Source of the DNA: Deltaproteobacteria bacterium
GTDB lineage: Bacteria; Myxococcota; Kuafuiibacteriia; Kuafuiibacteriales; Kuafuiibacteriaceae
Reading direction: 5' to 3'
Assembly (NCBI GenBank): GCA_011526105.1
Contig: WYAZ01000161.1
Coordinates: forward strand, 1 to 64,000
Length of the DNA stretch: 64,000 nucleotides
Below are positions 52,500 to 60,161 of this stretch, one piece after another. Positions within the stretch are counted from its first letter, which is position 1. Each line of letters begins with the position of its first letter. Position numbers and translations under genes: made by a program. The notes under the pieces were generated by a model. It had not been told where the DNA came from. It did not search any database and saw nothing but the letters and a program-made list of their open reading frames with translations.

Positions 52500-53869
52500 G
52501 GATTGATCGCTTTCGGGGCCGGCTTGGCGCGGGCGATGAGCTTCTTGCCGCCGAGGTATCGTTCGGCGACCTTCGCGAGATCACTCGTGCTGACTTTCTG
52601 AAAACGCTGGAGGTCCCAGGCGATTTTGCCTGGGTCGCCCAGGTAGCGCTGGTAGGTCTGCAGCCGCTCGGCGCGCCCCGAGAAGCCCCCGAGGATCTCG
52701 AGGTTCTTCACGAGCCGGGTCTCCTGGGCGTTCTTGGCCCGTTGGAGCTCGGCCTCGGTGGGGGGAGACGTCTTCAGGCCCTCGAGCACGGAAAGGATGG
52801 CCGCTTCTGCCTCCTCGAGGGTGCGTCCGGGCGCCACCACGAGCTCGATCTTGAAGACAGAGCCCGACGCGTTCTCCTCGAGATGTGCGGTCACGCTCTG
52901 CGCGATCTGTTGATCGTAACTCACCTTGCGATCGAGCCGCGCGCTCTTGGTGCCGCTGATGACGTGGCTCAGCAGATCGAGTTCGGCGGTGTCGGGCTGA
53001 AAGGCCGAAGGTCCCATCCAAGCGAAGACGATCTTGGGCAGGTTGCCGACGGGCTCCTCGAAGTCGAAGCGCACGTCCGCGGCGAGCTCAGGCGCGTCGA
53101 GCTTCACTGGCAGCGGCTTGCTCGGCCCGCGGAGCGGTCCGAAGTACTTCTCGATGAGCTTCTTGGTCGCCTCGACCTCGAAGTCTCCGGCGAGAGTGAG
53201 GGTCGCGTTCGCGGGGCTGTAGTAGGTGAGAAAGAAGCTCCGGACGTCTTGGAGGGTGGCGGCCGATAGGTCCGTCATGGAGCCGATGACGTTGCCGAAG
53301 TAGGGGTGCGGCTCCGGATATAAGGCTTGAACGATCTTCTCCTCGAAGAGGCCGTAGGGCTGGTTCTCGACCGATTGCCGGCGCTCGTTCTTCACGACCT
53401 CGATCTGGTTGTCGAGGCTGGCCTGGGTCAGGGCGGGCAAGAGGAAGCCCATTCGGTCGGATTCGAGCCAGAGCGCGAGTTCGAGTTCATGCCGAGGGAC
53501 GGTCTCGAAGTAGTTGGTGCGGTCATTCCCGGTGGTGCCGTTGACCAACGTGGCACCGGCTTCCTGCAGATGAGCGAAGTGGCGGTCCTCGCCGACGTGT
53601 TTCGATGCCTGAAACATCATGTGCTCGAAGAGGTGGGCGAAGCCGGAGCGCCCAGGCCGTTCTTGCAGCGCGCCCACGTCGTACCAGACGCTCACCGCCA
53701 CCAGCGGGAGGCGATGGTCCGCGTGGAGAATCACCGTGAGCCCGTTCTCGAGCTTGTACTTCTCGAAAGGGATCTCGAGGGCGCCGGCCGAAGCCAGAGA
53801 AGCGGCGGTGCTGAGTGCGAGAAACGCCGCGAGAACGGAGCCGGGCCCGTTGAGCTTGGGTCTGAACAT
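52496..53869 (-). CDS. M16 family zinc metallopeptidase, active subunit
   Basis: The 457-residue protein has a signal peptide (SVLAAFLALSTAASLASAGA). The catalytic motif HLFEHMMF gives HxxEH near residue 75, and the downstream zinc ligand Glu lies in NQIEVVKNERRQSVEN. The second M16 domain follows from about residue 220. With the lipoprotein subunit it should form a heterodimeric periplasmic or surface protease. The ATG lies 92 bases from the divergent lipoprotein gene at 53962. Confidence 0.95.
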   Translation of the reverse strand: MFRPKLNGPGSVLAAFLALSTAASLASAGALEIPFEKYKLENGLTVILHADHRLPLVAVSVWYDVGALQERPGRSGFAHLFEHMMFQASKHVGEDRHFAHLQEAGATLVNGTTGNDRTNYFETVPRHELELALWLESDRMGFLLPALTQASLDNQIEVVKNERRQSVENQPYGLFEEKIVQALYPEPHPYFGNVIGSMTDLSAATLQDVRSFFLTYYSPANATLTLAGDFEVEATKKLIEKYFGPLRGPSKPLPVKLDAPELAADVRFDFEEPVGNLPKIVFAWMGPSAFQPDTAELDLLSHVISGTKSARLDRKVSYDQQIAQSVTAHLEENASGSVFKIELVVAPGRTLEEAEAAILSVLEGLKTSPPTEAELQRAKNAQETRLVKNLEILGGFSGRAERLQTYQRYLGDPGKIAWDLQRFQKVSTSDLAKVAERYLGGKKLIARAKPAPKAINP

Positions 53870-53961
53870 GCGCGGGACGCTAGCCGATTCAAGTCAGCGA
53901 GTCGAGGTCGAGCGCCTTCGAGATGGGTTGACCACGCGGCACGGAAAGGCCACAGGAGCCG

Positions 53962-55161
53962 ATGGTGCGCCCATTCTTCGCGAGAGCAGCGGCCCTCGGC
54001 CTGTGGGCGGCTTCTTCGAGCCTCGGCTGCGGTCTCGACGTCGAGACGCCTGCGCCCGCAACCGAATCGGCGCGTGCACCCGGGCCCTGTGGCACCACCG
54101 AGAACCTCTTCCAGGGGATGTTCACGCTCAGCCGCGAAGGCGGGCTCGAGGACCTCCGGACGATCATCACCGAGCACAGCGCCGCGGGACCGATGGGCCG
54201 GGCGCCCGACCTCGCCATCCGCAACGTCCTCGGCGCCGCAATTCGCATCGTGACTCGCTTGGGGATAAGCGCGACCCGTGAGGCTGCCCTCACTCTCGGG
54301 AAGGGGCCGCTCGCGGAGTGGGCGTCCTCGGCGCTCGTGGACGGACTCAGGTTCACGTCCGGTTCGCTCGACGGTCGGGCGCGCTACGCCGCCACCGAGT
54401 CCGTGGCGTTCTATCTCCGGCGGTGCGATGCGGAGCCGATTCTCGAGCTCGCGGAGCGTGTCCTCCGTCTCACTCGGCCGAGCGCCGAGGGCGGGGAGGA
54501 GCGATGGCTCGCTGCCTTCTTGGGCGCGAGCGGCCGCCTGCTCGCCCACCCGATGCTCGAGCCCTTTCTTTCGGACTTCGAAGCGAGCGGCGAACGTGGC
54601 CGGGCCGCGATCGTTGGCCTCCTCAATCAGGTCGCAGGATTCCTGGCGGACGAGGACTTCGATCTTCAGCGAGTGCGCGCGCTCTTCGAGAGCTCCGTGT
54701 ACACGCTCGTCGATCCAAGCCTGGCCGCCGAGTTCGATGGGCTGCTCGCGCTGCTCGAGGAGGCGGTGCGTCTCGACCCCGCGCTGCAGCAGGCTCTGCG
54801 AGGGGTCGCGCAGTGCTCGTTGATCGACGAGGGCGCACGTCGCGAGTTCCTGGGCTACGTCTATGACTTCAGCACCTATCCGGGCCTCTCACTCGAGACC
54901 CTGCTCGCGGAGGGCAGCACGCTCGTCGCCGACCCCAGCCAGGCGCCCTTTCTCGATCACCTCGCGGGTCTATCGGCGGCGATCTCGATCGAGCGAGAGG
55001 CGAGGCAGGACATCTTCGTGCTGGTCGCGGTCTTGATGGAGAGGCCCGAAGTGGAACGAGCCCTGCCACTCCTCATCCAGCTCTTCGAGCGTGATCTCGT
55101 CGCCGAGCTCCTCTACGCGGTGACGACCTTGCTCGCGGGCTGTGAGGCCGCTGGGTCGTGA
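53962..55161 (+). CDS. hypothetical alpha-helical lipoprotein
   Basis: This 399-residue protein has a signal sequence with lipobox SSLGC. The mature part is nearly all helical, with repeat-like pairs of helices (LLAHPMLEPFLSDF, RVRALFESSVYTLVD, PEVERALPLLIQLFERD) resembling an alpha-solenoid. Cys pairs occur at PCGTTENL, RRCDAEP, AQCSLID and AGCEA. No family recognised. It is directly followed, with overlapping codons, by a FadL-like outer-membrane gene, which suggests a joint role in the outer membrane. Confidence 0.72.
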   Translation: MVRPFFARAAALGLWAASSSLGCGLDVETPAPATESARAPGPCGTTENLFQGMFTLSREGGLEDLRTIITEHSAAGPMGRAPDLAIRNVLGAAIRIVTRLGISATREAALTLGKGPLAEWASSALVDGLRFTSGSLDGRARYAATESVAFYLRRCDAEPILELAERVLRLTRPSAEGGEERWLAAFLGASGRLLAHPMLEPFLSDFEASGERGRAAIVGLLNQVAGFLADEDFDLQRVRALFESSVYTLVDPSLAAEFDGLLALLEEAVRLDPALQQALRGVAQCSLIDEGARREFLGYVYDFSTYPGLSLETLLAEGSTLVADPSQAPFLDHLAGLSAAISIEREARQDIFVLVAVLMERPEVERALPLLIQLFERDLVAELLYAVTTLLAGCEAAGS

Positions 55162-56576
55162 TGCTTCGGCTCGGGGTGCACGCGTCGGGCGTCTCGCTGA
55201 CCGCCTTCGCGCTTCTCTGCTTCCGCCCTTCGAGCGCCGAAGCGAGCTTCTTCGACGTCTACGGATTCAATCCGCGCGCGCTCTCGATGGCCGGGGCTCA
55301 AGGCTCGGTGGCCGATGACTTCACCGCGCTCTACTACAACCCAGGCGCGCTCACCGCCGGGGACCGCGCGGTGTTTGGCTTCGCGCTCACCCTTTCTCGA
55401 AACGCGCTCTTCATCGACAGCGCCCGGGCCAACCCAACGCCAACCCCGCGTGATCCGCCCAACGCCACCACGATCACCGTGGGGGGCCATTTCCCGCTCA
55501 CGAAACCGAATGCTGCGCGTCGTGTCGCGCTGGCCTTCGCGGTCGCGGTCCCCACCGGCTCCTTGCTCGCCGGGCGCGCCTTCGATCCAGCCATACCGCA
55601 TTGGACCATGTACGAGGCGCTGCCCGAGCGCCTCGTCGCGATCGTGGGCTTGGGCTTTGAGCCCTTTCCCGGGATCTCCATCGGCGCCTCGGCGCAGTTT
55701 CTCGCCTCGCTCTTTGGGAGCCTCGACTACGAGCTCGACATCGTCGCGGGGCGTTTCACACGCAAGACCGTGAGCTTCGACATCGAGCCACGTCTTGCCC
55801 CCATCCTCGGGCTCGAGACTCGGCTCGTCCCTGGCCTCCGGGCCGGCTTCTCGTGGCGTGGGACCATCCAGACCGACGTGGGCATCCCGGTGGTGCTCGA
55901 TCTGACGGGGCTCGCGAGACTCAACGTGTCCACCGACTTCTCGGTGCAGTACACGCCGCACGAGCTGACCTGGTCCTTCGCGTATCGGGTGCCGAAGCTC
56001 GAGCTGTTGCTCGCGGTGGACCTGACCTACGCCCTCTGGGCTTCGGCGCCGGATCCATCCACGACCTCCATCATCGACGTCACCGGCGAGCTGCTCGATG
56101 CCGCTGGTCTCGGAGACGCGCTCGACGCGCCCGCGCCTGGACAGGAGCGGAGGGTGGAGCTCGCTTACCGCAGCGTGCTCGTGCCTCGGTTCGGCATCGA
56201 GAAAGAGCTGGGCCCGGTGGCCGTACGCGGGGGCTATTCGGTCCGTCCGAGTCCCTCGCCGGTGCAGACCTCGGGCGCGAACTACCTCGACGGCACCTCG
56301 CACCAGCTCGCGCTCGGTGCGAGTCTGCGTCTCGAGGATCCCTTCGGGCTGCTCGAGAATCCGATGGTCTTCGACCTCTCCGGGAACTGGTACTTTCACC
56401 CCACGCGGCGACACCCCAAGTCTTCCGTCGCCGATCCGGTGGGAGACCTCGAGGCCGGTGGCAGCATCTTCGTGTTTGGCCTAGGTTTTCGCTACGCCTA
56501 CGGAGAGGTTCGCCTCGAGACCAAAGTAGACGAGGTTTCAGCTCAGGGCTCCGAAAACGGCCGAGAACTGCGCTAG
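55161..56576 (+). CDS. FadL/OMPP1-like outer-membrane transport protein
   Basis: The 471-residue protein has a signal peptide ending SSAEA. The N-terminal plug FDVYGFNPRALSMAGAQGSVADDFTALYYNPGAL contains the NPxAL and YYNPA-like features of the OMPP1/FadL family, which carry hydrophobic compounds across the outer membrane. A beta-barrel follows, ending FGLGFRYAYGEVRL and a short polar tail. The start is ATG 55161, or the GTG three bases earlier; either overlaps the preceding stop. Confidence 0.85.
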   Translation: MLRLGVHASGVSLTAFALLCFRPSSAEASFFDVYGFNPRALSMAGAQGSVADDFTALYYNPGALTAGDRAVFGFALTLSRNALFIDSARANPTPTPRDPPNATTITVGGHFPLTKPNAARRVALAFAVAVPTGSLLAGRAFDPAIPHWTMYEALPERLVAIVGLGFEPFPGISIGASAQFLASLFGSLDYELDIVAGRFTRKTVSFDIEPRLAPILGLETRLVPGLRAGFSWRGTIQTDVGIPVVLDLTGLARLNVSTDFSVQYTPHELTWSFAYRVPKLELLLAVDLTYALWASAPDPSTTSIIDVTGELLDAAGLGDALDAPAPGQERRVELAYRSVLVPRFGIEKELGPVAVRGGYSVRPSPSPVQTSGANYLDGTSHQLALGASLRLEDPFGLLENPMVFDLSGNWYFHPTRRHPKSSVADPVGDLEAGGSIFVFGLGFRYAYGEVRLETKVDEVSAQGSENGRELR

Positions 56577-56585
56577 AGTCCGGAC

Positions 56586-57794
56586 ATGCGTCGAGCTCGG
56601 GTAGCGTCACTCGCCTCTGTATTGGTCCTGGCCGCTTGCGGCCGCGGTGATGTCCAAGGACTCGGCGGTGGAGATGGCTCCTTCTTCTTCGGCTCCGATG
56701 GTCCGGCCCGTGATGGGAGCATCGAGTTCGATGGCTTCGTAGACTGGGATGGTCCGGGTCCAGACCCCGACACCGGTCGCCGCGACGCCGGCCGTGATGC
56801 TGGGCGTGACGCCGGCCGTGATGCCGGGCGCGACCTTGGGCCGGGCGACGGGCCACGCTTCGATGGCGGGCCGTTCCAATGCAACTTCGACGACGACTGT
56901 TTTGCCTTGGGGCCTCCGCCGCCGTGTCCCGACGGCCGCACCGAAGGCTGGTTCTGCAACCAGGGCGCCTGCATTCCTCGCTGCGAGCCGCCGCCGCGCT
57001 GCAACACGGATTGCGATTGTCCGGACAGTCTCGCTTGCACGCCGCGAGGCACCTGCGCGCCGCTGAGTTCGCGCCGAAACGAGTGCTGTTTCAACGGATT
57101 CTGTCCCCCCGGCGGCAGCTGCGTCTTCCCGGATGGGAGTCGGCAGATGTGCCCGAACGTGAATCCCGACGGCGGCGTGTTCGACGCTGGTCCTGCCCCG
57201 GACGGTGGGCGCGTCGATGCGGGGCCACCGCCCGAGTGGGTCGGTGACGCGTGCTTCGCTCAGAACCAGTGCGGCGCTGGGGCCGGCTTCTGCATCGATG
57301 AAGACAGCGGCTTTCCGGGCGGCTACTGCTCCGCCGAGTGCGGAGCTGGTCGCCCCGCTTGTCCTGCGGGTTCGATCTGCCAGGACTTCGGTGAGCCGGA
57401 CGGATTCTGTCTCGATGTCTGCGCGGGTAACGCGGACTGCCGACCCAGCTACGAATGCACACGCCTGCCGTTCTCCGCTGAGCGGGTCTGCTGGCCGCGC
57501 ATCCCCGGGTCCAGCAACCCCAACGGCGCGCCGGTGGGTGATCCCTGCTTCGAGGTCGAGCAGTGTGGTCTGGGCCTCACCTGCTTCGACCAGTGGCCCG
57601 ATGGCTACTGCACTCGCTTCTACTGCGACCCGGTGACGAACCCCTGTCCCGGAGGCTCGCAGTGTTACGCGTTCCCCGGCGCGCTCTCTTTGTGCCTCGA
57701 GGACTGCCCCTCCGGCGGCACGACGCAGGGCTGTCGGCCCGGCTACTACTGCCTAGGCCCCACGAACCAGCCCGGGGTCTGCATCGCGAACTGA
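56586..57794 (+). CDS. cysteine-rich lipoprotein with RDAG repeats
   Basis: This 402-residue protein has lipobox LAAC at about residues 15-18. A Gly/Asp-rich low-complexity linker contains four RDAG units. Three or four Cys-rich modules follow (DFDDDCFALGPPPPC-like, CNTDCDCPDSLACTPRGTC, DACFAQNQCGAGAGFCIDE, DPCFEVEQCGLGLTCFDQ). About 36 cysteines suggest many disulfides. This design is common among surface lipoproteins of Polyangiales and may mediate adhesion. Function unknown. Confidence 0.82.
   Translation: MRRARVASLASVLVLAACGRGDVQGLGGGDGSFFFGSDGPARDGSIEFDGFVDWDGPGPDPDTGRRDAGRDAGRDAGRDAGRDLGPGDGPRFDGGPFQCNFDDDCFALGPPPPCPDGRTEGWFCNQGACIPRCEPPPRCNTDCDCPDSLACTPRGTCAPLSSRRNECCFNGFCPPGGSCVFPDGSRQMCPNVNPDGGVFDAGPAPDGGRVDAGPPPEWVGDACFAQNQCGAGAGFCIDEDSGFPGGYCSAECGAGRPACPAGSICQDFGEPDGFCLDVCAGNADCRPSYECTRLPFSAERVCWPRIPGSSNPNGAPVGDPCFEVEQCGLGLTCFDQWPDGYCTRFYCDPVTNPCPGGSQCYAFPGALSLCLEDCPSGGTTQGCRPGYYCLGPTNQPGVCIAN
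56781..56840 (+). repeat. 12-bp tandem repeat encoding RDAG
   Basis: Four 12-base units encoding Arg-Asp-Ala-Gly (56781-56828) plus a degenerate fifth, RDLG (56829-56840), lie in the linker of the Cys-rich lipoprotein. Codons alternate between cgc gac gcc ggc and cgt gat gct ggg forms, so the units are not identical at DNA level. Confidence 0.9.
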
Positions 57795-57817
57795 GACCTG
57801 ACAGCGGTCGGGCTTTC

Positions 57818-59530
57818 GTGTACCCGAAGCCCGTGGTCTCGCTCTTCTCCACGGTTCGAGACATCGAGCGTCTCCGGCAGATCGTGGTCGTGCTCGGACG
57901 CCACGGCTTTGGCGAGATCGTTCAGCGCACCGGTCTTGGCGGTGCGGTTCGGCGCCAAGGAGAGTCGGAGCCGCCACCCCCGCGCAGCGAAGCGACCGGG
58001 ATCAAAGTGGGGACCCGGATCCGGATGGTCCTCGAAGATCTGGGACCCTCCTTCGTCAAGCTCGGCCAAATCCTCTCGACCCGCTCGGATCTCATTCCCG
58101 CGGACATCATCGAGGAGCTGAAGCTGCTCCAGGAGAACGCGCTCCCGCTGCCGTTCAGCGACCTGCGCGCGCAGCTCGAACAAGAGCTCGGGGCGCCGGT
58201 GGAGGAAGTCTACGTCGACTTCGACGAACAGCCGCTCGCGAGCGCTTCCATCGCGCAAGTTCATCGTGCTCGGCTGCGTGTGCCAGAGCGGGCGGGGCAG
58301 GACGCGTCGCCCGAGGTGGTGGTCAAGATTCAACGTCCGGGCATCAAGAACATCGTCGAGCGCGACATCGAGCTGCTCTTCATCCTCGCGCGGGCGATCG
58401 ACCGCTCCATCCCGGAGGCGCGTATCTACAACCCGGTGGGGCTCGTCCGGGAGTTCGCCCAATCGATGTCGGCCGAGCTCAACTTCAACGAGGAGGCGTC
58501 TCACGCCGCTCGGTTTGCGGCGGCCTTTCACGACCGCCCCGAGGCCCGCTTTCCGCTGGTCTACCTCGAAGCGAGCGCGCGCCAGGTGATCACGCTCGAG
58601 TTCTTGCCCGGCAAGAAGCTGAAGCACGCGCTCGAGTCGGGCTACTCGGGGGAGGCCATCGCCAAGACCACGCTCCATGTGCTCTTGAAGCAGATCTTCG
58701 AGGACGGCTTCTTTCACGCCGACCCTCACCCCGGAAACCTGCTGATTCTCGGAGAGCCCGATGCGCCGGTCATCGGCATGATCGACCTCGGCCTGGTCGG
58801 ACGGCTCTCGCCCGAACTCCGAGACAAGACCATCGACCTGATGGTGGCGGCAGCGCGGCAAGACGCTCGAGCGGTCGCGGATGCGCTCTATTCGATCGGA
58901 CGCCCGACGAAGCGCATCGATCGCCGCGAGTACAACAGCCACGTGACCGGGCTCGCCGAGAAGTACCTCGGAAAACCGCTGAAAGAGATCGAGATCTCGG
59001 CGCTCATCCGAGACATCGTGCAAGGCGCCTTGCGCTTTGGGCTCGAGATTCCCCCCGAGTTCCTGATGCTCATCCGGACGCTGATGACCGTGGAAGGCGT
59101 GGGCAAGGAGATCTATCCCGACCTCGACGTGTTGTCGGAGACCCGGCCGTACTTCGTCTCTCTGCTCAAGGCTCGATACAGCCCTGAGCGCCTGGGCAAC
59201 GAAGCCCTGCGCATGGTCGCCAAGTTCTCGGATACCGCGGGCGGCATGCCCGAGAAGCTCGACGAGTTCATGGATGAGCTCCTCCGCGGCAACATCGTGG
59301 TGAAGACCAGCGATGGTGGCCTCGAGCGGGCCAGCGAGATCCTCGGTCGTCACATCTTCTCCGGGCTCGGTATGGCCTCGCTCATCGGCGGAGGCAGTCT
59401 GCTCGTCGCCGGAGGCGCGGCGCCCATCCCCGGATGGGTGATGATGGGCGCGGCCGCCGCGTGGGGGCTGATTCACGCGGTCCGCGCGTTCTTTCGTCGG
59501 CGCGGCCCTGCGCGCCGAGAGTCACGCTGA
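57818..59530 (+). CDS. ABC1/UbiB-family atypical kinase
   Basis: This 570-residue member of the UbiB/ADCK family is associated with quinone or lipid metabolism. Family motifs are FVKLGQILSTRSDLIP (the KxGQ motif), the Ala-rich loop LASASIAQVHRARL, VVKIQRPGI, FHADPHPGNLLI and the metal-binding DLGLVG. Two C-terminal hydrophobic segments (IFSGLGMASLIGGGSLLVAG, WVMMGAAAAWGLIHAV) anchor it in the membrane. The GTG at 57818 is preferred. The frame extends upstream to 57563 only as a shadow of the preceding gene. Confidence 0.93.
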   Translation: MYPKPVVSLFSTVRDIERLRQIVVVLGRHGFGEIVQRTGLGGAVRRQGESEPPPPRSEATGIKVGTRIRMVLEDLGPSFVKLGQILSTRSDLIPADIIEELKLLQENALPLPFSDLRAQLEQELGAPVEEVYVDFDEQPLASASIAQVHRARLRVPERAGQDASPEVVVKIQRPGIKNIVERDIELLFILARAIDRSIPEARIYNPVGLVREFAQSMSAELNFNEEASHAARFAAAFHDRPEARFPLVYLEASARQVITLEFLPGKKLKHALESGYSGEAIAKTTLHVLLKQIFEDGFFHADPHPGNLLILGEPDAPVIGMIDLGLVGRLSPELRDKTIDLMVAAARQDARAVADALYSIGRPTKRIDRREYNSHVTGLAEKYLGKPLKEIEISALIRDIVQGALRFGLEIPPEFLMLIRTLMTVEGVGKEIYPDLDVLSETRPYFVSLLKARYSPERLGNEALRMVAKFSDTAGGMPEKLDEFMDELLRGNIVVKTSDGGLERASEILGRHIFSGLGMASLIGGGSLLVAGGAAPIPGWVMMGAAAAWGLIHAVRAFFRRRGPARRESR

Positions 59531-59585
59531 AACTGCGCCCCGGGCGAGGCTCGACGCGCAGAGATCCGACTGATATGCAGACTGC

Positions 59586-60161
59586 GTGAAGCGCGCGGAC
59601 GGCAAACGCGACTGGCCGTTCGGCGGGGGCCCGGAAGAGGCCGCCCGTGCCCGGCTGCGAGAACTCATCGCCGCCGAGCGCAAGCGAGCTCGAACCCACA
59701 TCCTCTTCATCAAGCGCAGCGAGCCGGACGCATCTCGCGACCGGGTCGCCCACCTCATGGTCGAGCGATGGACGAAGCTCGCCCAGGTGGAGGGTGGGGT
59801 CACGGGGGCGCTCGGTTTGGTGGGCGTGCCCATCAACCTCCTCCTCTTCGCGTACTTTCAGATCGCGCTCATCGTCTCCATCGCCGAGGCCTATGACACC
59901 CCGCTCGAAGGCGACTCGGGCGAAGAGGTCGTGCTCGAGGTTCTGGGCCGGGCGCACGGCATCGCGGATGTGCTCCGGAGCAGCCCCAGGGTTCTCGGCT
60001 CCATCGCCAAGGCCATCGCGGTGCGTCACGGCTTCTCGATGTTTGGACGCCTCGTGCCCATCATCGCGTCTCCCATCGCGGCCCGCCTCAACGAGAAAGA
60101 GATGACACGTCTGGGCGGAGAGGCGCTTCGGCGCTTCGGCAACGTCGTTCGAATCGAATGA
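59586..60161 (+). CDS. EcsC-like protein
   Basis: This 191-residue protein starts with GTG. It resembles the EcsC family in its hydrophobic centre (VEGGVTGALGLVGVPINLLLFAYFQIALIVSIAEAYD) and in the segment GFSMFGRLVPIIASPIAARLNEKEMTRLGGEALRRF. Members are usually membrane-associated, and their role is unclear. It lies 55 bases after the UbiB-type gene and overlaps the following barrel gene by four bases, so it is probably part of an envelope operon. Confidence 0.75.
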   Translation: MKRADGKRDWPFGGGPEEAARARLRELIAAERKRARTHILFIKRSEPDASRDRVAHLMVERWTKLAQVEGGVTGALGLVGVPINLLLFAYFQIALIVSIAEAYDTPLEGDSGEEVVLEVLGRAHGIADVLRSSPRVLGSIAKAIAVRHGFSMFGRLVPIIASPIAARLNEKEMTRLGGEALRRFGNVVRIE

